DNA from: Domibacillus mangrovi
GTDB taxonomy: Bacteria; Bacillota; Bacilli; Bacillales; Domibacillaceae
Assembly (NCBI RefSeq): GCF_001906925.1
Contig: NZ_MRWQ01000001.1
Coordinates: forward strand, 124,001-188,000
Length of the DNA: 64,000 nt
Reading direction: 5' to 3'
Shown in pieces: positions 18,530 through 27,146 of this stretch. How positions within the stretch are numbered: the first letter of the stretch is position 1; each line of letters starts with the position of its first letter. Made by a program: the position numbers and the translations under genes. The notes below the pieces were generated by a model, which searched no databases, was not told the origin of the DNA, and worked only from the letters and a program-made list of their open reading frames with translations.

Positions 18530-18558
18530 ATTATAGCAGGGTGTTTATTTTTTGACTA
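18530..18558 (-). promoter_or_regulatory. Predicted sigma-A promoter for panBCD
   Basis: Minus strand TAGTCA, 17-bp spacer, TATAAT (18530-18535). It lies just past the birA stop codon, so panBCD can be transcribed apart from birA. Confidence 0.6.
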
Positions 18559-18565
18559 CGATAAT

Positions 18566-19540
18566 TTACTGTTCAATTTCAATATCGGCTGAATAAATAT
18601 TATGAATGATTCCATTTTCATCTTCCAATTTCAAAACACCTTCATCGGTAATGCCGAGCGCTTTACCACGAATTGTCCCGGTGACAGTACGTGCAATAAT
18701 ATGACGTCCGATTGATATGGCATATGATTCCCATTTCTCTTTAATGAGACTGAATCCATTCATTGTATATTCATCGTAATACGTCTCCAACTTTTTCATG
18801 ATTGCTTGAACAATTTTTGCACGCGAGACCGTTTCCCCTTTTTCAATCGAAATCGATGTGGCAATCTCAGCAAGCTCTTCTGGAAATTCAGGCTGGTTCA
18901 CATTCACACCGATGCCAATGATAATCGAGCGGATCTGATCAGAGTCTGCTTGCAATTCAGTTAAAATACCTGTGATTTTTTTCCCATTTAGCAATAGATC
19001 ATTCGGCCATTTAATGGACGGCATGACACCTGCTACATCACGAATTGCTTCTGTAACGGCAACTGCCGTAATAAGCGTAAACTGCGGGGCTTTAAAGGGA
19101 GGCAGTTCCGGCTTTAAAATGAGGCTCATCCAGATACCTGTATATTTTGGCGATTTCCATGTACGTGCCATCCGCCCCCGTCCCGCTGTTTGCTCTTCTG
19201 CGATGACGAGCGTACCCTCTTCTGCTTCCTCTGCAATTTGATGCGCTTCTTTTTGCGTTGATTCTACACTTTCTTTAAAAACAATCCGCTTGCCTAGACG
19301 GTTTGTTTCAAGCCCGATCAGCAATTCATTTTCACTTACTTTATCCGGCTTGGACGTAATACGGTACCCTTTTTTCCTGACCACTTCGAGCTCGAATCCT
19401 TCCTGGCGAAGTGATTCAATATGCTTCCAAACTGCTGTGCGTGAACAGCCAATCCTATCAGCAAGCGCTTGTCCGGAGACGAATTCGCCGTCTGCTTTTG
19501 AAAAAGTTTCAAGCAACGTATGCTTTACAGAAGATTGCAC
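18566..19540 (-). CDS. birA: Biotin--protein ligase / biotin operon repressor BirA
   Basis: BirA attaches biotin to acyl carriers such as acetyl-CoA carboxylase and represses biotin genes. The 324-residue protein has an N-terminal winged helix (GQALADRIGCSRTAVWKHIE), the ligase motifs GRGRMARTW and IKWPNDLLLNGKKITGIL, and a C-terminal SH3-like domain ending HNIYSADIEIEQ. The helix-turn-helix means it is the bifunctional type. GTG at 19540 is chosen for spacing from AAAGGAG; an earlier GTG at 19552 abuts the ribosome site. It overlaps cca by 16 bp. Confidence 0.95.
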   Translation of the reverse strand: MQSSVKHTLLETFSKADGEFVSGQALADRIGCSRTAVWKHIESLRQEGFELEVVRKKGYRITSKPDKVSENELLIGLETNRLGKRIVFKESVESTQKEAHQIAEEAEEGTLVIAEEQTAGRGRMARTWKSPKYTGIWMSLILKPELPPFKAPQFTLITAVAVTEAIRDVAGVMPSIKWPNDLLLNGKKITGILTELQADSDQIRSIIIGIGVNVNQPEFPEELAEIATSISIEKGETVSRAKIVQAIMKKLETYYDEYTMNGFSLIKEKWESYAISIGRHIIARTVTGTIRGKALGITDEGVLKLEDENGIIHNIYSADIEIEQ

Positions 19541-20724
19541 GACCGCAACCACTCCTTTATTTGTTCTTTCTCATTTTCAATTTTACGGTTCACAACCGCT
19601 TTTTCGGCTAATACGAGACATTCTTTAATCCAAATGCCGCGTTGTTTTCCGCTCCACTCCATTAAATCAGAACCCGTTAAGTCTAACTCATCCCTGTCTT
19701 TGATCGGCAGTGCCTGCCAGCGGGAGATGACGTCTGCTGATTTTGATTCACGTCCGTCAAGCACCGCTTCTACTTCAGCACAGTCAACAGATGCTTCAAT
19801 CTGTGCCTCATATAACAGAATATCGTGCCAGCCTTCTGCCCGCACTCTTCTTAACGTACGAACACCTTTTTCAATTCGTTTAATCCGTTTCGCTGACATG
19901 CGCCAGTTACGTAAAAAGTCTGTTACATGTCTGTCTGCTACTTCAAAAGCAATAAGTAGCCACATTTGATCTGCATTTAATGACTTTAACGTCCTTGCAG
20001 CGATTTGGGCAAGTGCTTTTTTTTGACCGGAAAGACCCGGTAGAAACAGAAAAAGGCCTGTCTCAATGAGGACAGATAATCCTTTCTCTTTAGCTAAGCC
20101 CGCCAATAACTTATCCATTTCATTCAATTTTCGTTCAACCGCAATGTGTGACAAAAACGGCGCATATTCTTTCATTGCCTGCCTCGTGTCCATATCAAGT
20201 TCGAACGAAAGCTGACTGGCAAATCGAGCGGCACGCATCATACGGAGTGCATCTTCTGAGAATCTTTCTGATGCACTTCCCACAGTCCGAATCATTCGGT
20301 TATTCAAGTCTTGCCGTCCATTAAACGGATCGATAAACTGCCCATCTGACATCATAGCCATTGCATTCATCGTAAAATCACGACGTTTTAAATCTTCTTC
20401 CAGCGACCGGACGAACTGGACATCGTCCGGCCTTCTAAAATCACTATACGCGGATTCTGTGCGAAATGTGGTTACTTCGAAACTTTGGCCTTTAAGCAAA
20501 ATAAGAACGGTTCCGTGCTCAATCCCGACGTCTACTGTGTGAAAAAAGACGGTTTTGACTTCATTTGGCGTGGCTGATGTTGCAATATCTACGTCATGAA
20601 TAGGTCTATTTAAAAAAAGATCTCGTACAGCCCCTCCTACAAAGTAGGCTTCATAACCGGCCGCTTCAAGCGCCTGTAAGATCGGGAAAGCTTCTTTTAA
20701 AAAAGGATGGTCAATCATGATCAT
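19525..20724 (-). CDS. cca: CCA tRNA nucleotidyltransferase
   Basis: This enzyme adds or repairs the 3' CCA end of tRNAs. The 399-residue class II protein has the nucleotidyltransferase head [20 protein letters not shown] with the DxD metal site, [28 protein letters not shown], and the [16 protein letters not shown] motif. The C-terminal helical body is of normal Bacillus length. It overlaps bshA (14 bp) and birA (16 bp). Confidence 0.96.
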   Translation of the reverse strand: MIMIDHPFLKEAFPILQALEAAGYEAYFVGGAVRDLFLNRPIHDVDIATSATPNEVKTVFFHTVDVGIEHGTVLILLKGQSFEVTTFRTESAYSDFRRPDDVQFVRSLEEDLKRRDFTMNAMAMMSDGQFIDPFNGRQDLNNRMIRTVGSASERFSEDALRMMRAARFASQLSFELDMDTRQAMKEYAPFLSHIAVERKLNEMDKLLAGLAKEKGLSVLIETGLFLFLPGLSGQKKALAQIAARTLKSLNADQMWLLIAFEVADRHVTDFLRNWRMSAKRIKRIEKGVRTLRRVRAEGWHDILLYEAQIEASVDCAEVEAVLDGRESKSADVISRWQALPIKDRDELDLTGSDLMEWSGKQRGIWIKECLVLAEKAVVNRKIENEKEQIKEWLRSCNLL

Positions 20725-21853
20725 TCTCCTTTAACAGACGGTCATACACACGTTCATATTGCTCTACAATATCCGCTGAATGAAAACGGGTCTTCACCGT
20801 TTCAATGGCTTCATTTTTTACTTTTTCATACAACCATTGATCCGTTAATAGTGCTATAGCCGCTTCACTGATCGCTTCAATGTCCCCAACCGGACAGACG
20901 AACCCATTCTTTCCATCGTCAATCACTTCTGGAATCCCGCCCACATTTGTTCCAATACACGGTACACCGCACGCCATCGCTTCAAGCGCAACGAGACCGA
21001 AGCTTTCTTTTTCAGACAAAAGCAGCTTCAAGTCACTAATCGCATACAATTCTGCTAAATTGTCCTGCTTGCCTAGATAAAGGACACGCCCTTCAATCCC
21101 CAGCTCTTGGACAAGCCGGCAGACAGCTGTCATTTCAGGGCCATCGCCGACAAGAAGAAGTTTCGCAGGCATTGTCTCCACAATACGAGCAAATACATTC
21201 ACAACATCTGTAACCCGCTTTACTGGCCGGAAGTTCGACACATGAATAATGACTTTTTCATCGTCTTCAATGCCATACTCTTGTTTTAAATGATAAATCG
21301 ATTTAATTGGCCGGTAAACACGCTCGTCAATGAAGTTGTGTACTGTTTCAATGTATTTCTCCGGCGCAATCAGTTCCTTTGTCTGGCTTACAAGTGAATG
21401 AGATACAGCGGTAACTGCATCAGACTGTTCAATGCCAAATTTAATTGCCTGCGTGAGCGACGAATCAGATCCGAGCACCGTAATATCCGTTCCGTGCAGT
21501 GTTGTCACAATTTTCACGTTTGATTTTGCCATTTGTTTTCCTAAAATCGCACAAACTGCATGTGGAATAGCGTAATGCACGTGTAATATATCAAGCTTTT
21601 CCCTCTCAATGACATCCGCCATTTTGCTAGCAAGCGCAATATCATACGGTGGATATTGAAACACGGAGTATTGATTGACATCCACTTGATGAAAGTAAAT
21701 ATTATGGTACATTCGGTTCAGACGGAATGGAACAGCCGATGTAATGAAATGAATATTGTGCCCCTTTTCTGCCAGCAGCTTTCCAAGCTCCGTCGCTACA
21801 ACGCCGGAGCCGCCAACTGTTGGATAACACGTTATACCAATGTTAAGTCTCAT
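20711..21853 (-). CDS. bshA: Bacillithiol glycosyltransferase BshA
   Basis: BshA transfers GlcNAc to L-malate, the first step of bacillithiol synthesis. The 380-residue GT4 enzyme starts [20 protein letters not shown], has [23 protein letters not shown], and the donor-site motif [21 protein letters not shown] at 21853 was chosen over an upstream in-frame extension. In B. subtilis the deacetylase gene bshB1 lies between mgsA and bshA; here only one base separates the two genes, so bshB1 is not at this locus. The bacillithiol disulfide reductase ypdA is at 56 kb. Confidence 0.95.
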   Translation of the reverse strand: MRLNIGITCYPTVGGSGVVATELGKLLAEKGHNIHFITSAVPFRLNRMYHNIYFHQVDVNQYSVFQYPPYDIALASKMADVIEREKLDILHVHYAIPHAVCAILGKQMAKSNVKIVTTLHGTDITVLGSDSSLTQAIKFGIEQSDAVTAVSHSLVSQTKELIAPEKYIETVHNFIDERVYRPIKSIYHLKQEYGIEDDEKVIIHVSNFRPVKRVTDVVNVFARIVETMPAKLLLVGDGPEMTAVCRLVQELGIEGRVLYLGKQDNLAELYAISDLKLLLSEKESFGLVALEAMACGVPCIGTNVGGIPEVIDDGKNGFVCPVGDIEAISEAAIALLTDQWLYEKVKNEAIETVKTRFHSADIVEQYERVYDRLLKENDHD

Positions 21854-21854
21854 C

Positions 21855-22247
21855 TTATTCGCCTGCCGTTCCCTCACTCATCTCTGCTATAATACCGTTT
21901 ACGATTGCGCGTGCTGTTCCAATGTTTGTCGCAAGCGGAACCGCATATACGTCGCAAAGACGCAAAAGTGCCGTTACATCTGGCTCATGCGGTTGTGCTG
22001 TTAACGGATCACGGAAGAAAAATACAAAATCAATTTCGCCACGGGCAACGCGGGCACCAATTTCCTGATCGCCTCCAAGCGGACCTGATTGAAAACGATG
22101 CACGTTAAGAGCAGTTGCTTCCATAATTCTAGTACCGGTCGTACCGGTCGCAAATAATGAATGCAAACCAAATACGTCTTTATGAAGTGAAACAAAATCG
22201 ATTAAAGCATCTTTCTTTTTATCATGTGCAATAAGTGCAATGTTCAT
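21855..22247 (-). CDS. mgsA: Methylglyoxal synthase
   Basis: MgsA converts dihydroxyacetone phosphate to methylglyoxal and phosphate. The 130-residue protein starts [19 protein letters not shown] (active-site region), with ATGTTGTRI phosphate binding, [15 protein letters not shown] and the catalytic Asp region FFFRDPL. ATG at 22247 follows AGGGTTTATTT-type sequence closely downstream of dapB. Normal length for the family. Confidence 0.95.
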   Translation of the reverse strand: MNIALIAHDKKKDALIDFVSLHKDVFGLHSLFATGTTGTRIMEATALNVHRFQSGPLGGDQEIGARVARGEIDFVFFFRDPLTAQPHEPDVTALLRLCDVYAVPLATNIGTARAIVNGIIAEMSEGTAGE

Positions 22248-22261
22248 AAATAAACCCTCCA

Positions 22262-23059
22262 TTAATCAAGAATGTTTTCAAGACCGTACACAAGCGTTTT
22301 TGTTTTCATCACCGTTTCAACACACACTTTTACACCGGACATAAAGGAAGCCCGATTGTATGAATCGTGACGGATTGTGAGCGTTTCACCATCTGCACCA
22401 AATAATACTTGCTGATGAGCAATTAATCCTGGCAAACGAATACTGTGAATATGCATCCCGTTCATTTCTGCACCACGTGCACCTGGAAGCGTTTCTTTTT
22501 CTTCCGGGTGGCCTTGCTGCTTCGGTTCGCGCACGTCATTAATCATTTGGGCTGTTTTTACCGCTGTACCGGACGGCGCATCTAATTTTTTATCATGATG
22601 CAATTCAATGATTTCCACGTCGCCAAAATATTTTGCAGCCAATTGTGAAAATTTCATCATCAATACGGCACCAATGGCAAAGTTTGGTGCAATAATGCAC
22701 CCAAGCTCTTTTGATTCTGATAACTCTTTTAACTCCTGAAGCTGTTCATCCGTGAATCCCGTTGTGCCGACAACAGGACGAATACCATGCTCCAGCGCTG
22801 CTTTCGTATGTATATAGCCAAATTCAGGGGTCGTCAAATCAATTAATACATCAGCTAATTGATCTGAAAAACAGTCGCGTATATCTGTATAAATCGGTGC
22901 GTCTGATCCTTTAAATCCGATATCTGACAACGTTTCGCCACCGTGTTTCCGATCAAGCGCTGCCACTAGTTCAAATTCTGGTGTGTCCATCACCATTTTT
23001 ACTGCTTCTTCTCCCATGCGGCCTCGTGGACCTGCAATAATGACACGAATACTGCTCAT
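22262..23059 (-). CDS. dapB: 4-hydroxy-tetrahydrodipicolinate reductase
   Basis: DapB reduces the dihydrodipicolinate precursor in lysine and diaminopimelate synthesis, which also feeds spore dipicolinate. The 265-residue enzyme has the nucleotide-binding [12 protein letters not shown] at the N-terminus, [24 protein letters not shown] and the substrate loop [15 protein letters not shown]. It overlaps ypjD by four bases and precedes mgsA. Confidence 0.96.
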   Translation of the reverse strand: MSSIRVIIAGPRGRMGEEAVKMVMDTPEFELVAALDRKHGGETLSDIGFKGSDAPIYTDIRDCFSDQLADVLIDLTTPEFGYIHTKAALEHGIRPVVGTTGFTDEQLQELKELSESKELGCIIAPNFAIGAVLMMKFSQLAAKYFGDVEIIELHHDKKLDAPSGTAVKTAQMINDVREPKQQGHPEEKETLPGARGAEMNGMHIHSIRLPGLIAHQQVLFGADGETLTIRHDSYNRASFMSGVKVCVETVMKTKTLVYGLENILD

Positions 23060-23394
23060 TGTTGTTCCTCCTCGATTTTCGTCCAGCGGTCTTTATCTCT
23101 CGTCTGGAATTTAGTCATGACCTGGTCGTGTGCTGTTTGTAAGTCGATATCAAGCGAATTTGCGAGACAAATTGCCACGAACAAAACATCGCCGAGTTCT
23201 TCTTCAATCGTCTTTTCTTCTTCTGTCGATTTTTTCGGTTTTTCCCCATAATAATGGTTTATTTCACGCGCAAGCTCACCTAATTCTTCTGTCAAGCGCG
23301 CCATCATCGCTAGCGGACTGAAATAACCTTCTTTAAACTGGCTGATATAATTATCGACTTCTTTTTGCATATCCCGCATTGATTTATCCACTTT
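23056..23394 (-). CDS. ypjD: MazG-like nucleotide pyrophosphohydrolase YpjD
   Basis: This 112-residue all-alpha NTP-PPase has the motif [20 protein letters not shown] and [21 protein letters not shown], where the paired EExxE and ExxD residues bind Mg2+. Such enzymes hydrolyse nucleoside triphosphates to monophosphates; the true substrate is unknown. GTG at 23394 is chosen because the N-terminus then matches B. subtilis YpjD; an upstream GTG and a downstream ATG are alternatives. It is the first gene of a run into dapB-mgsA-bshA and is divergent from ypjC. Confidence 0.88.
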   Translation of the reverse strand, partial: KVDKSMRDMQKEVDNYISQFKEGYFSPLAMMARLTEELGELAREINHYYGEKPKKSTEEEKTIEEELGDVLFVAICLANSLDIDLQTAHDQVMTKFQTRDKDRWTKIEEEQQ

Positions 23395-23486
23395 ATTCAC
23401 CACTTTCTCTACCTATGTTACTAATTATAAACAGACGGCGCAATTTTTTTCTGCTTATCGTTATAATAAAAGGAAGGAGGGATTTT

Positions 23487-24356
23487 ATGTTTTTTAGCTT
23501 GCGTTTCAAAAATATCTTATTTATTTTACTCGGTTCGACTATTTTTTCATTCGGACTCGTTCATTTTAACATGCAAAACAATTTAGCAGAAGGCGGATTC
23601 ACGGGTATTACGCTTTTATTATACAGCTTTTTTCATATTAATCCGGCTTATTCCAATCTTTTGCTGAATATTCCGCTTTTTCTCATCGGATGGAAATTGC
23701 TCGGACGTGTATCATTTTATTACACACTCATTGGTACGTTCAGCGTCTCCCTTTTTTTGTGGATTTTTCAGCGCTGGCAGTTTCACATTCCACTTCATGA
23801 CGATCTGTTTCTCGCTGCTTTATTTGCCGGTGTCTTTATCGGTGTCGGGCTCGGCATTACGTTCCGATATGGCGGCACAACCGGCGGCGTCGATATTATT
23901 GCACGGCTTTTGTACAAATACCGGCAGATTAGTATGGGGAAAACAATGTTTATTTTTGATGCATGCGTCATCCTTGCCTCTCTTCTCACCTATATTGATT
24001 ACCGGGAAGCAATGTATACACTGGTCGCCGTGTTCACTGGTGCACGCGTCATTGACTTCATGCAAGATGGAGCGTATGCAGCGCGCGGTGCGATGATTAT
24101 TTCTAATCAACACGAGGAGATTGCCGCTGAAATAAACAAACGGATGGATCGGGGTGTTACTATTTTAAAAGGATATGGTTCCTACACGAAACAACGGCGT
24201 GATGTGCTCTACTGTGTCGTCGGTAAAAATGAAATTGTCCGATTAAAAAATATGATTCACGCTGTTGATCCACATGCATTTGTATCCGTTACAGTCGTTC
24301 ATGACGTATTTGGCGAAGGATTCACGCTGGATGAAAACAAACAGCCGATCCAATAA
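23487..24356 (+). CDS. ypjC: YitT-family membrane protein YpjC
   Basis: This 289-residue protein has five to six membrane helices in the first 200 residues (including LFILLGSTIFSFGLVHF and the glycine-rich GVGLGITFRYGGTTGGVDII) and a cytosolic C-terminal DUF2179 domain (RGAMIISNQHEEIAAEI...). This is the YitT/YpjC family, with no firm function. ATG at 23487 follows an excellent GGAAGGAGG site. It is encoded opposite to its neighbours and faces the protease gene across a shared terminator. Confidence 0.9.
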   Translation: MFFSLRFKNILFILLGSTIFSFGLVHFNMQNNLAEGGFTGITLLLYSFFHINPAYSNLLLNIPLFLIGWKLLGRVSFYYTLIGTFSVSLFLWIFQRWQFHIPLHDDLFLAALFAGVFIGVGLGITFRYGGTTGGVDIIARLLYKYRQISMGKTMFIFDACVILASLLTYIDYREAMYTLVAVFTGARVIDFMQDGAYAARGAMIISNQHEEIAAEINKRMDRGVTILKGYGSYTKQRRDVLYCVVGKNEIVRLKNMIHAVDPHAFVSVTVVHDVFGEGFTLDENKQPIQ

Positions 24357-24357
24357 C

Positions 24358-24393
24358 AAAAGCACCGGAATCATGAAGATTCTGGTGCCTTTG
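24358..24393. terminator. Bidirectional terminator, ypjC / YugP-like gene
   Basis: GCACCGGAATC-atga-AGATTCTGGTGC is flanked by AAAA and TTTT runs, between two converging genes. Confidence 0.8.
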
Positions 24394-24394
24394 A

Positions 24395-25075
24395 TTAATC
24401 ATCACTTTGCTGCATACCTGTATACATTAAGAGCAACCGCACAAGTTCAAGTACGGCAACTGCTGCAGCGGCAACATATGTCATTGCAGCAGCATTTAAC
24501 ACTTTCCTTGCTTTTCGTTCTTCATCATTCCGGATAATCCCGGATGACACAATTTGATTCATTGCACGATTGGAAGCATTGAATTCCACGGGCAATGTGA
24601 TTACCTGGAACAATACACCCGCTGCCATTAACACAATACCGAGCAACAGCATGTTTGTCATTGTCGAAAAGATACCGATCATAATAAATACCCATGATAA
24701 GTTTGAACTAATATTCGCTACGGGCACAAGTGCATGACGGAAACGAAGAAACGCATATGCTTCTTTATCTTGAATAGCATGGCCCACTTCATGCGCTGCG
24801 ACAGCGGCGCCAGCAACAGAATGACCGTGAAAATTATTTGATGATAAATGAACCGTTTTTGTCATCGGGTTATAATGATCGCTTAAAACTCCATGTGTCT
24901 CCACTACGCTTACTTGCTGCAAACCATTGTCATCGAGAATACGTCTCGCTGTTTGAGCGCCAGTAATACCTGTGGAAACCGGGACTTGTGAATATTTTTT
25001 GTACGTACTTTTCACCTTAAATTGCGCCCATAATGGTACGATAATAATAATCGCAAAGTACAGTAGAAAACTCAT
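24395..25075 (-). CDS. YugP-like zinc membrane metallopeptidase
   Basis: This 226-residue protein belongs to the neutral zinc metallopeptidase family exemplified by YugP. It has an N-terminal membrane helix (about 2-18), the zinc motif H95-E-V-G-H99 within AVAAHEVGHAIQDKEAY, and three further hydrophobic segments at about 115-150 and 190-220. The catalytic glutamate is present, so it should be active on the membrane. B. subtilis has no such gene between ypjB and ypjC, so it appears to be an added or relocated gene. Substrate unknown. Confidence 0.88.
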   Translation of the reverse strand: MSFLLYFAIIIIVPLWAQFKVKSTYKKYSQVPVSTGITGAQTARRILDDNGLQQVSVVETHGVLSDHYNPMTKTVHLSSNNFHGHSVAGAAVAAHEVGHAIQDKEAYAFLRFRHALVPVANISSNLSWVFIMIGIFSTMTNMLLLGIVLMAAGVLFQVITLPVEFNASNRAMNQIVSSGIIRNDEERKARKVLNAAAMTYVAAAAVAVLELVRLLLMYTGMQQSDD

Positions 25076-25146
25076 TTACTTCCGTCTACCTCCATGTATA
25101 CTATCATTTTTGTTACTATTATTGTACCGGTCTATTCCCCTATACG

Positions 25147-25353
25147 TCAATGTTTACGCTTCACAACTTCTTCTTTTTTCATTCCCTTATACTTTTTTCT
25201 CCCTGTATATACAAGTGCTGAAATGATCACACCGCCAGTCAGCGCCGTTACATGAATGAGCTGTTCTTTTTCTCTCGGCTTCATCTCTTCAGCACCGCTC
25301 ACCGGAACAAATACGAGAAGGAAACTCCATATAAAGGCGATGATTTTATCCAT
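25147..25353 (-). CDS. ypjB: Short YpjB-like protein lacking the central domain
   Basis: The 68-residue product has a signal-peptide-like N-terminus (IIAFIWSFLLVFVPVSGAEE), about 15 polar residues, one membrane helix (TALTGGVIISALVYTG) and a basic tail. It occupies the place of ypjB, directly before ypjA's 3' end. Sporulation protein YpjB is about 260 residues with a signal peptide, a large outer domain and a C-terminal membrane helix followed by basic residues. I infer an internal in-frame deletion that joined the two ends. ATG at 25353 has a GGGGGGAA site. It may be non-functional, or a new small membrane protein. Confidence 0.55.
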   Translation of the reverse strand: MDKIIAFIWSFLLVFVPVSGAEEMKPREKEQLIHVTALTGGVIISALVYTGRKKYKGMKKEEVVKRKH

Positions 25354-25416
25354 CTCTATTCCCCCCATCTACATGTCATAGTATATGCAGACTGATGGAG
25401 AAAAGATGATGATTTA

Positions 25417-25995
25417 TCACCAGATTGTCCGGCTTGATCTAACGCACACGTACCATGTGACAAAAATCGATACAACGCTTAGCCAGAATGTAAAATAGCC
25501 AATCTCATGAATGTACAAATGAAGCTGTGAATAAACAGGATACTGCATATATACGTAATCAATCATCTCATTATGTAGAGTCCATACAGATGCAATCACT
25601 AAATGGATGACTTTAACCTTAAAAAATGGTGCATATAATAGTCCCTGTATTGCCATACCGAGATGAGAAGCGACAAGCATCCAGCCAAGCCACGACAAAT
25701 GCCCCGTCACGATTAGCGTTAAAAGATTCATTACAACGGCCCATATTCCATATTTAAATAGTGTCATGACAGCGAGTGCCTGCACAAGACTCCATCTGCG
25801 TCCAATCAGCAAGCCGAATAAGGCAATCGTAAAAAACAAACTCGCTGTCGGACTATCTGGCACAAACGGCAGAAAAATCGCAGGTGTCTGTTTGAGCTGA
25901 GGCATGTACCAAATATATCCATAAATAGTGCCTACTACGTTTATCAAAAACAGTGTCCACATAAACGAGCGGTTTGACAAAAAAAAGTACAGCAT
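25417..25995 (-). CDS. ypjA: Membrane protein YpjA (DUF1405)
   Basis: This 192-residue integral membrane protein starts MLYFFLSNRSFMWTLFLINV and has about six hydrophobic helices; LFLINVVGTIYGYIWY and FVPDSPTASLFFTIALFG are characteristic of YpjA/DUF1405. Function unknown. In B. subtilis it follows qcrC and may be co-transcribed. Here a terminator and a dispersed repeat separate it from qcrC; the repeat edge lies only about 12 bp upstream of the start codon, directly next to its GGAGG ribosome site. Confidence 0.9.
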   Translation of the reverse strand: MLYFFLSNRSFMWTLFLINVVGTIYGYIWYMPQLKQTPAIFLPFVPDSPTASLFFTIALFGLLIGRRWSLVQALAVMTLFKYGIWAVVMNLLTLIVTGHLSWLGWMLVASHLGMAIQGLLYAPFFKVKVIHLVIASVWTLHNEMIDYVYMQYPVYSQLHLYIHEIGYFTFWLSVVSIFVTWYVCVRSSRTIW

Positions 25996-26007
25996 CGGTA
26001 ATCCTCC

Positions 26008-26297
26008 ATAAATTGAAACTTTCATCAGTGGGGGCTTTAGGTCTACAGGACGTGGGTCATGCAGACGCTGTCACAGGACGTGACGATCTTCGGTCTTAGT
26101 CTACGTTCTGCTATCCCAACTAATGAAGAGAACTCAAGTAAAGAGCGCCGCGTCCTGCAGCAATATTTGAGTGACCAGGCTCAGCCTGACCCGAACCAAT
26201 CGGGCCTTTATGGGCAGTTAACCCTCCACTTATCTTCTTCGATTCCTCAAAGTCTTGAAATGGGGTTTTTACTGCCCGTTAATCTGCGATAAAAAAA
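26008..26297 (-). repeat. Dispersed ~290-bp non-coding repeat, copy 2
   Basis: It shares with copy 1 (9179-9453) and copy 3 (28967-29246) the edges and internal blocks GTCACAGGACGTGAC, AAAGAGCGCCGCGTCCTGC and CCCGAACCAATCGGGC, and has the same orientation as copy 1. It lies between the qcrC terminator and the ypjA start. A 77-codon plus-strand frame crosses it and shares residues with copy 3, but copy 1 breaks that frame. Confidence 0.85.
26020..26130 (-). ncRNA. Bacillaceae-1-like structured RNA core, copy 2
   Basis: On the minus strand TTCATTAGTTGGG (26116-26128 region) pairs with CCCCACTGATGAA (about 26021-26033) with one mismatch. Inside are GTCAC-GTCCT-GTGAC (26070-26084), extended by GTAGAC/GTCTGC, and a weaker second hairpin with loop GTCCT at about 26043-26055. 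Relative to copy 1 the outer stem and the extension stem change while keeping pairing, in part through G-T pairs. Confidence 0.6.
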
Positions 26298-26331
26298 GAA
26301 CCGCCGAGCAACTTCGGCAGTCCTTTCTTTT
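26297..26331 (-). terminator. Terminator after qcrC
   Basis: On the minus strand ACTGCCGA-agttgc-TCGGCGGT is followed by TTCTTTTTTT. Confidence 0.75.
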
Positions 26332-26333
26332 AG

Positions 26334-27101
26334 TTATTTTGCTTCAAGCGTCGAAATAAATTCAGACAATTTAACGAGATCTTCGTCATTGCCTTTATAC
26401 ATTCCGGCAGGCATGCCACCTTGACCGTTCTTTGCAATGTTAGCAATTTCTTCTGGCGTTAATCCAGTGCCAATAAGTGACGGAGCAGCTGCTCCTCCGG
26501 ATAACGTATCTCCATGACAGTTAATACAGCCATTTTCTTGATAGATTTTGAATCCATCGGAATTTGTGTCAATTTCTGCTTCTTCTACGATGGCTCCCAT
26601 TGCTTCTTTCGCTTCCCAGTCAACTGCATCGACTGATTCCCATGTGAGGTAAACAACTGATGCAAATGATAGCAGCATAAAGCCTGTCGCGAATGGACGC
26701 TGCGTCGGACGGCGTTTCGGTCCGCGATCGATAAACGGAGCAAGCATCAATCCACCGAATGCAAGACCTGGAATGATAAAACCGCCAATTACATTATATG
26801 GACCTGAAGCATATGTGTATTTAAGCAATTGATATAGAAACAAGAAATACCAGTCAGGCAATGGAAGATAGCCTGTATCTGTCGGATCTGCTACACGCTC
26901 AAGCGGTGATGGATGAGCGATTGTTAAGCATAGATAACCGACTAGGAATACGGACCCAACCATCCATTCCTTCAAAAGGAAGTTTGGCCAGAAAGCTTCC
27001 GTTTTGCCCGGATATTCCGAATAATCTTTTGGAATATTTGGTTTGCGTTCTGCCGGTATACGTGAGTCGCCGACGAACTTCATCCCTTTTCCACGATGCA
27101 T
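26334..27101 (-). CDS. qcrC: Menaquinol:cytochrome c reductase, cytochrome b/c subunit QcrC
   Basis: QcrC is the fused subunit of the Bacillus bc complex: a subunit IV-like membrane part plus a covalently bound cytochrome c. The 255-residue protein has membrane helices in the first 160 residues, the quinol-site motif PDWY (82-85), and a C-terminal haem c site C192-I-N-C195-H196 with a probable Met ligand in GGMPAGM. Sequence and length match B. subtilis QcrC closely. Last gene of qcrABC. Confidence 0.97.
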   Translation of the reverse strand: MHRGKGMKFVGDSRIPAERKPNIPKDYSEYPGKTEAFWPNFLLKEWMVGSVFLVGYLCLTIAHPSPLERVADPTDTGYLPLPDWYFLFLYQLLKYTYASGPYNVIGGFIIPGLAFGGLMLAPFIDRGPKRRPTQRPFATGFMLLSFASVVYLTWESVDAVDWEAKEAMGAIVEEAEIDTNSDGFKIYQENGCINCHGDTLSGGAAAPSLIGTGLTPEEIANIAKNGQGGMPAGMYKGNDEDLVKLSEFISTLEAK

Positions 27102-27146
27102 TGTGTCCCCTCCTTCTTTTTTAAAGAATAACGGTTAATTTATTTT

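Noticed and set aside
26059-26292. Open frame in repeat copy 2 sharing the peptide LRSAIPTNEENSSKERRVL with copy 3, possibly a small protein family.
   Set aside because: Copy 1 has a stop in the same frame, the 3' parts diverge, no good ribosome site is present, and the conservation is explained by RNA helices on the opposite strand.
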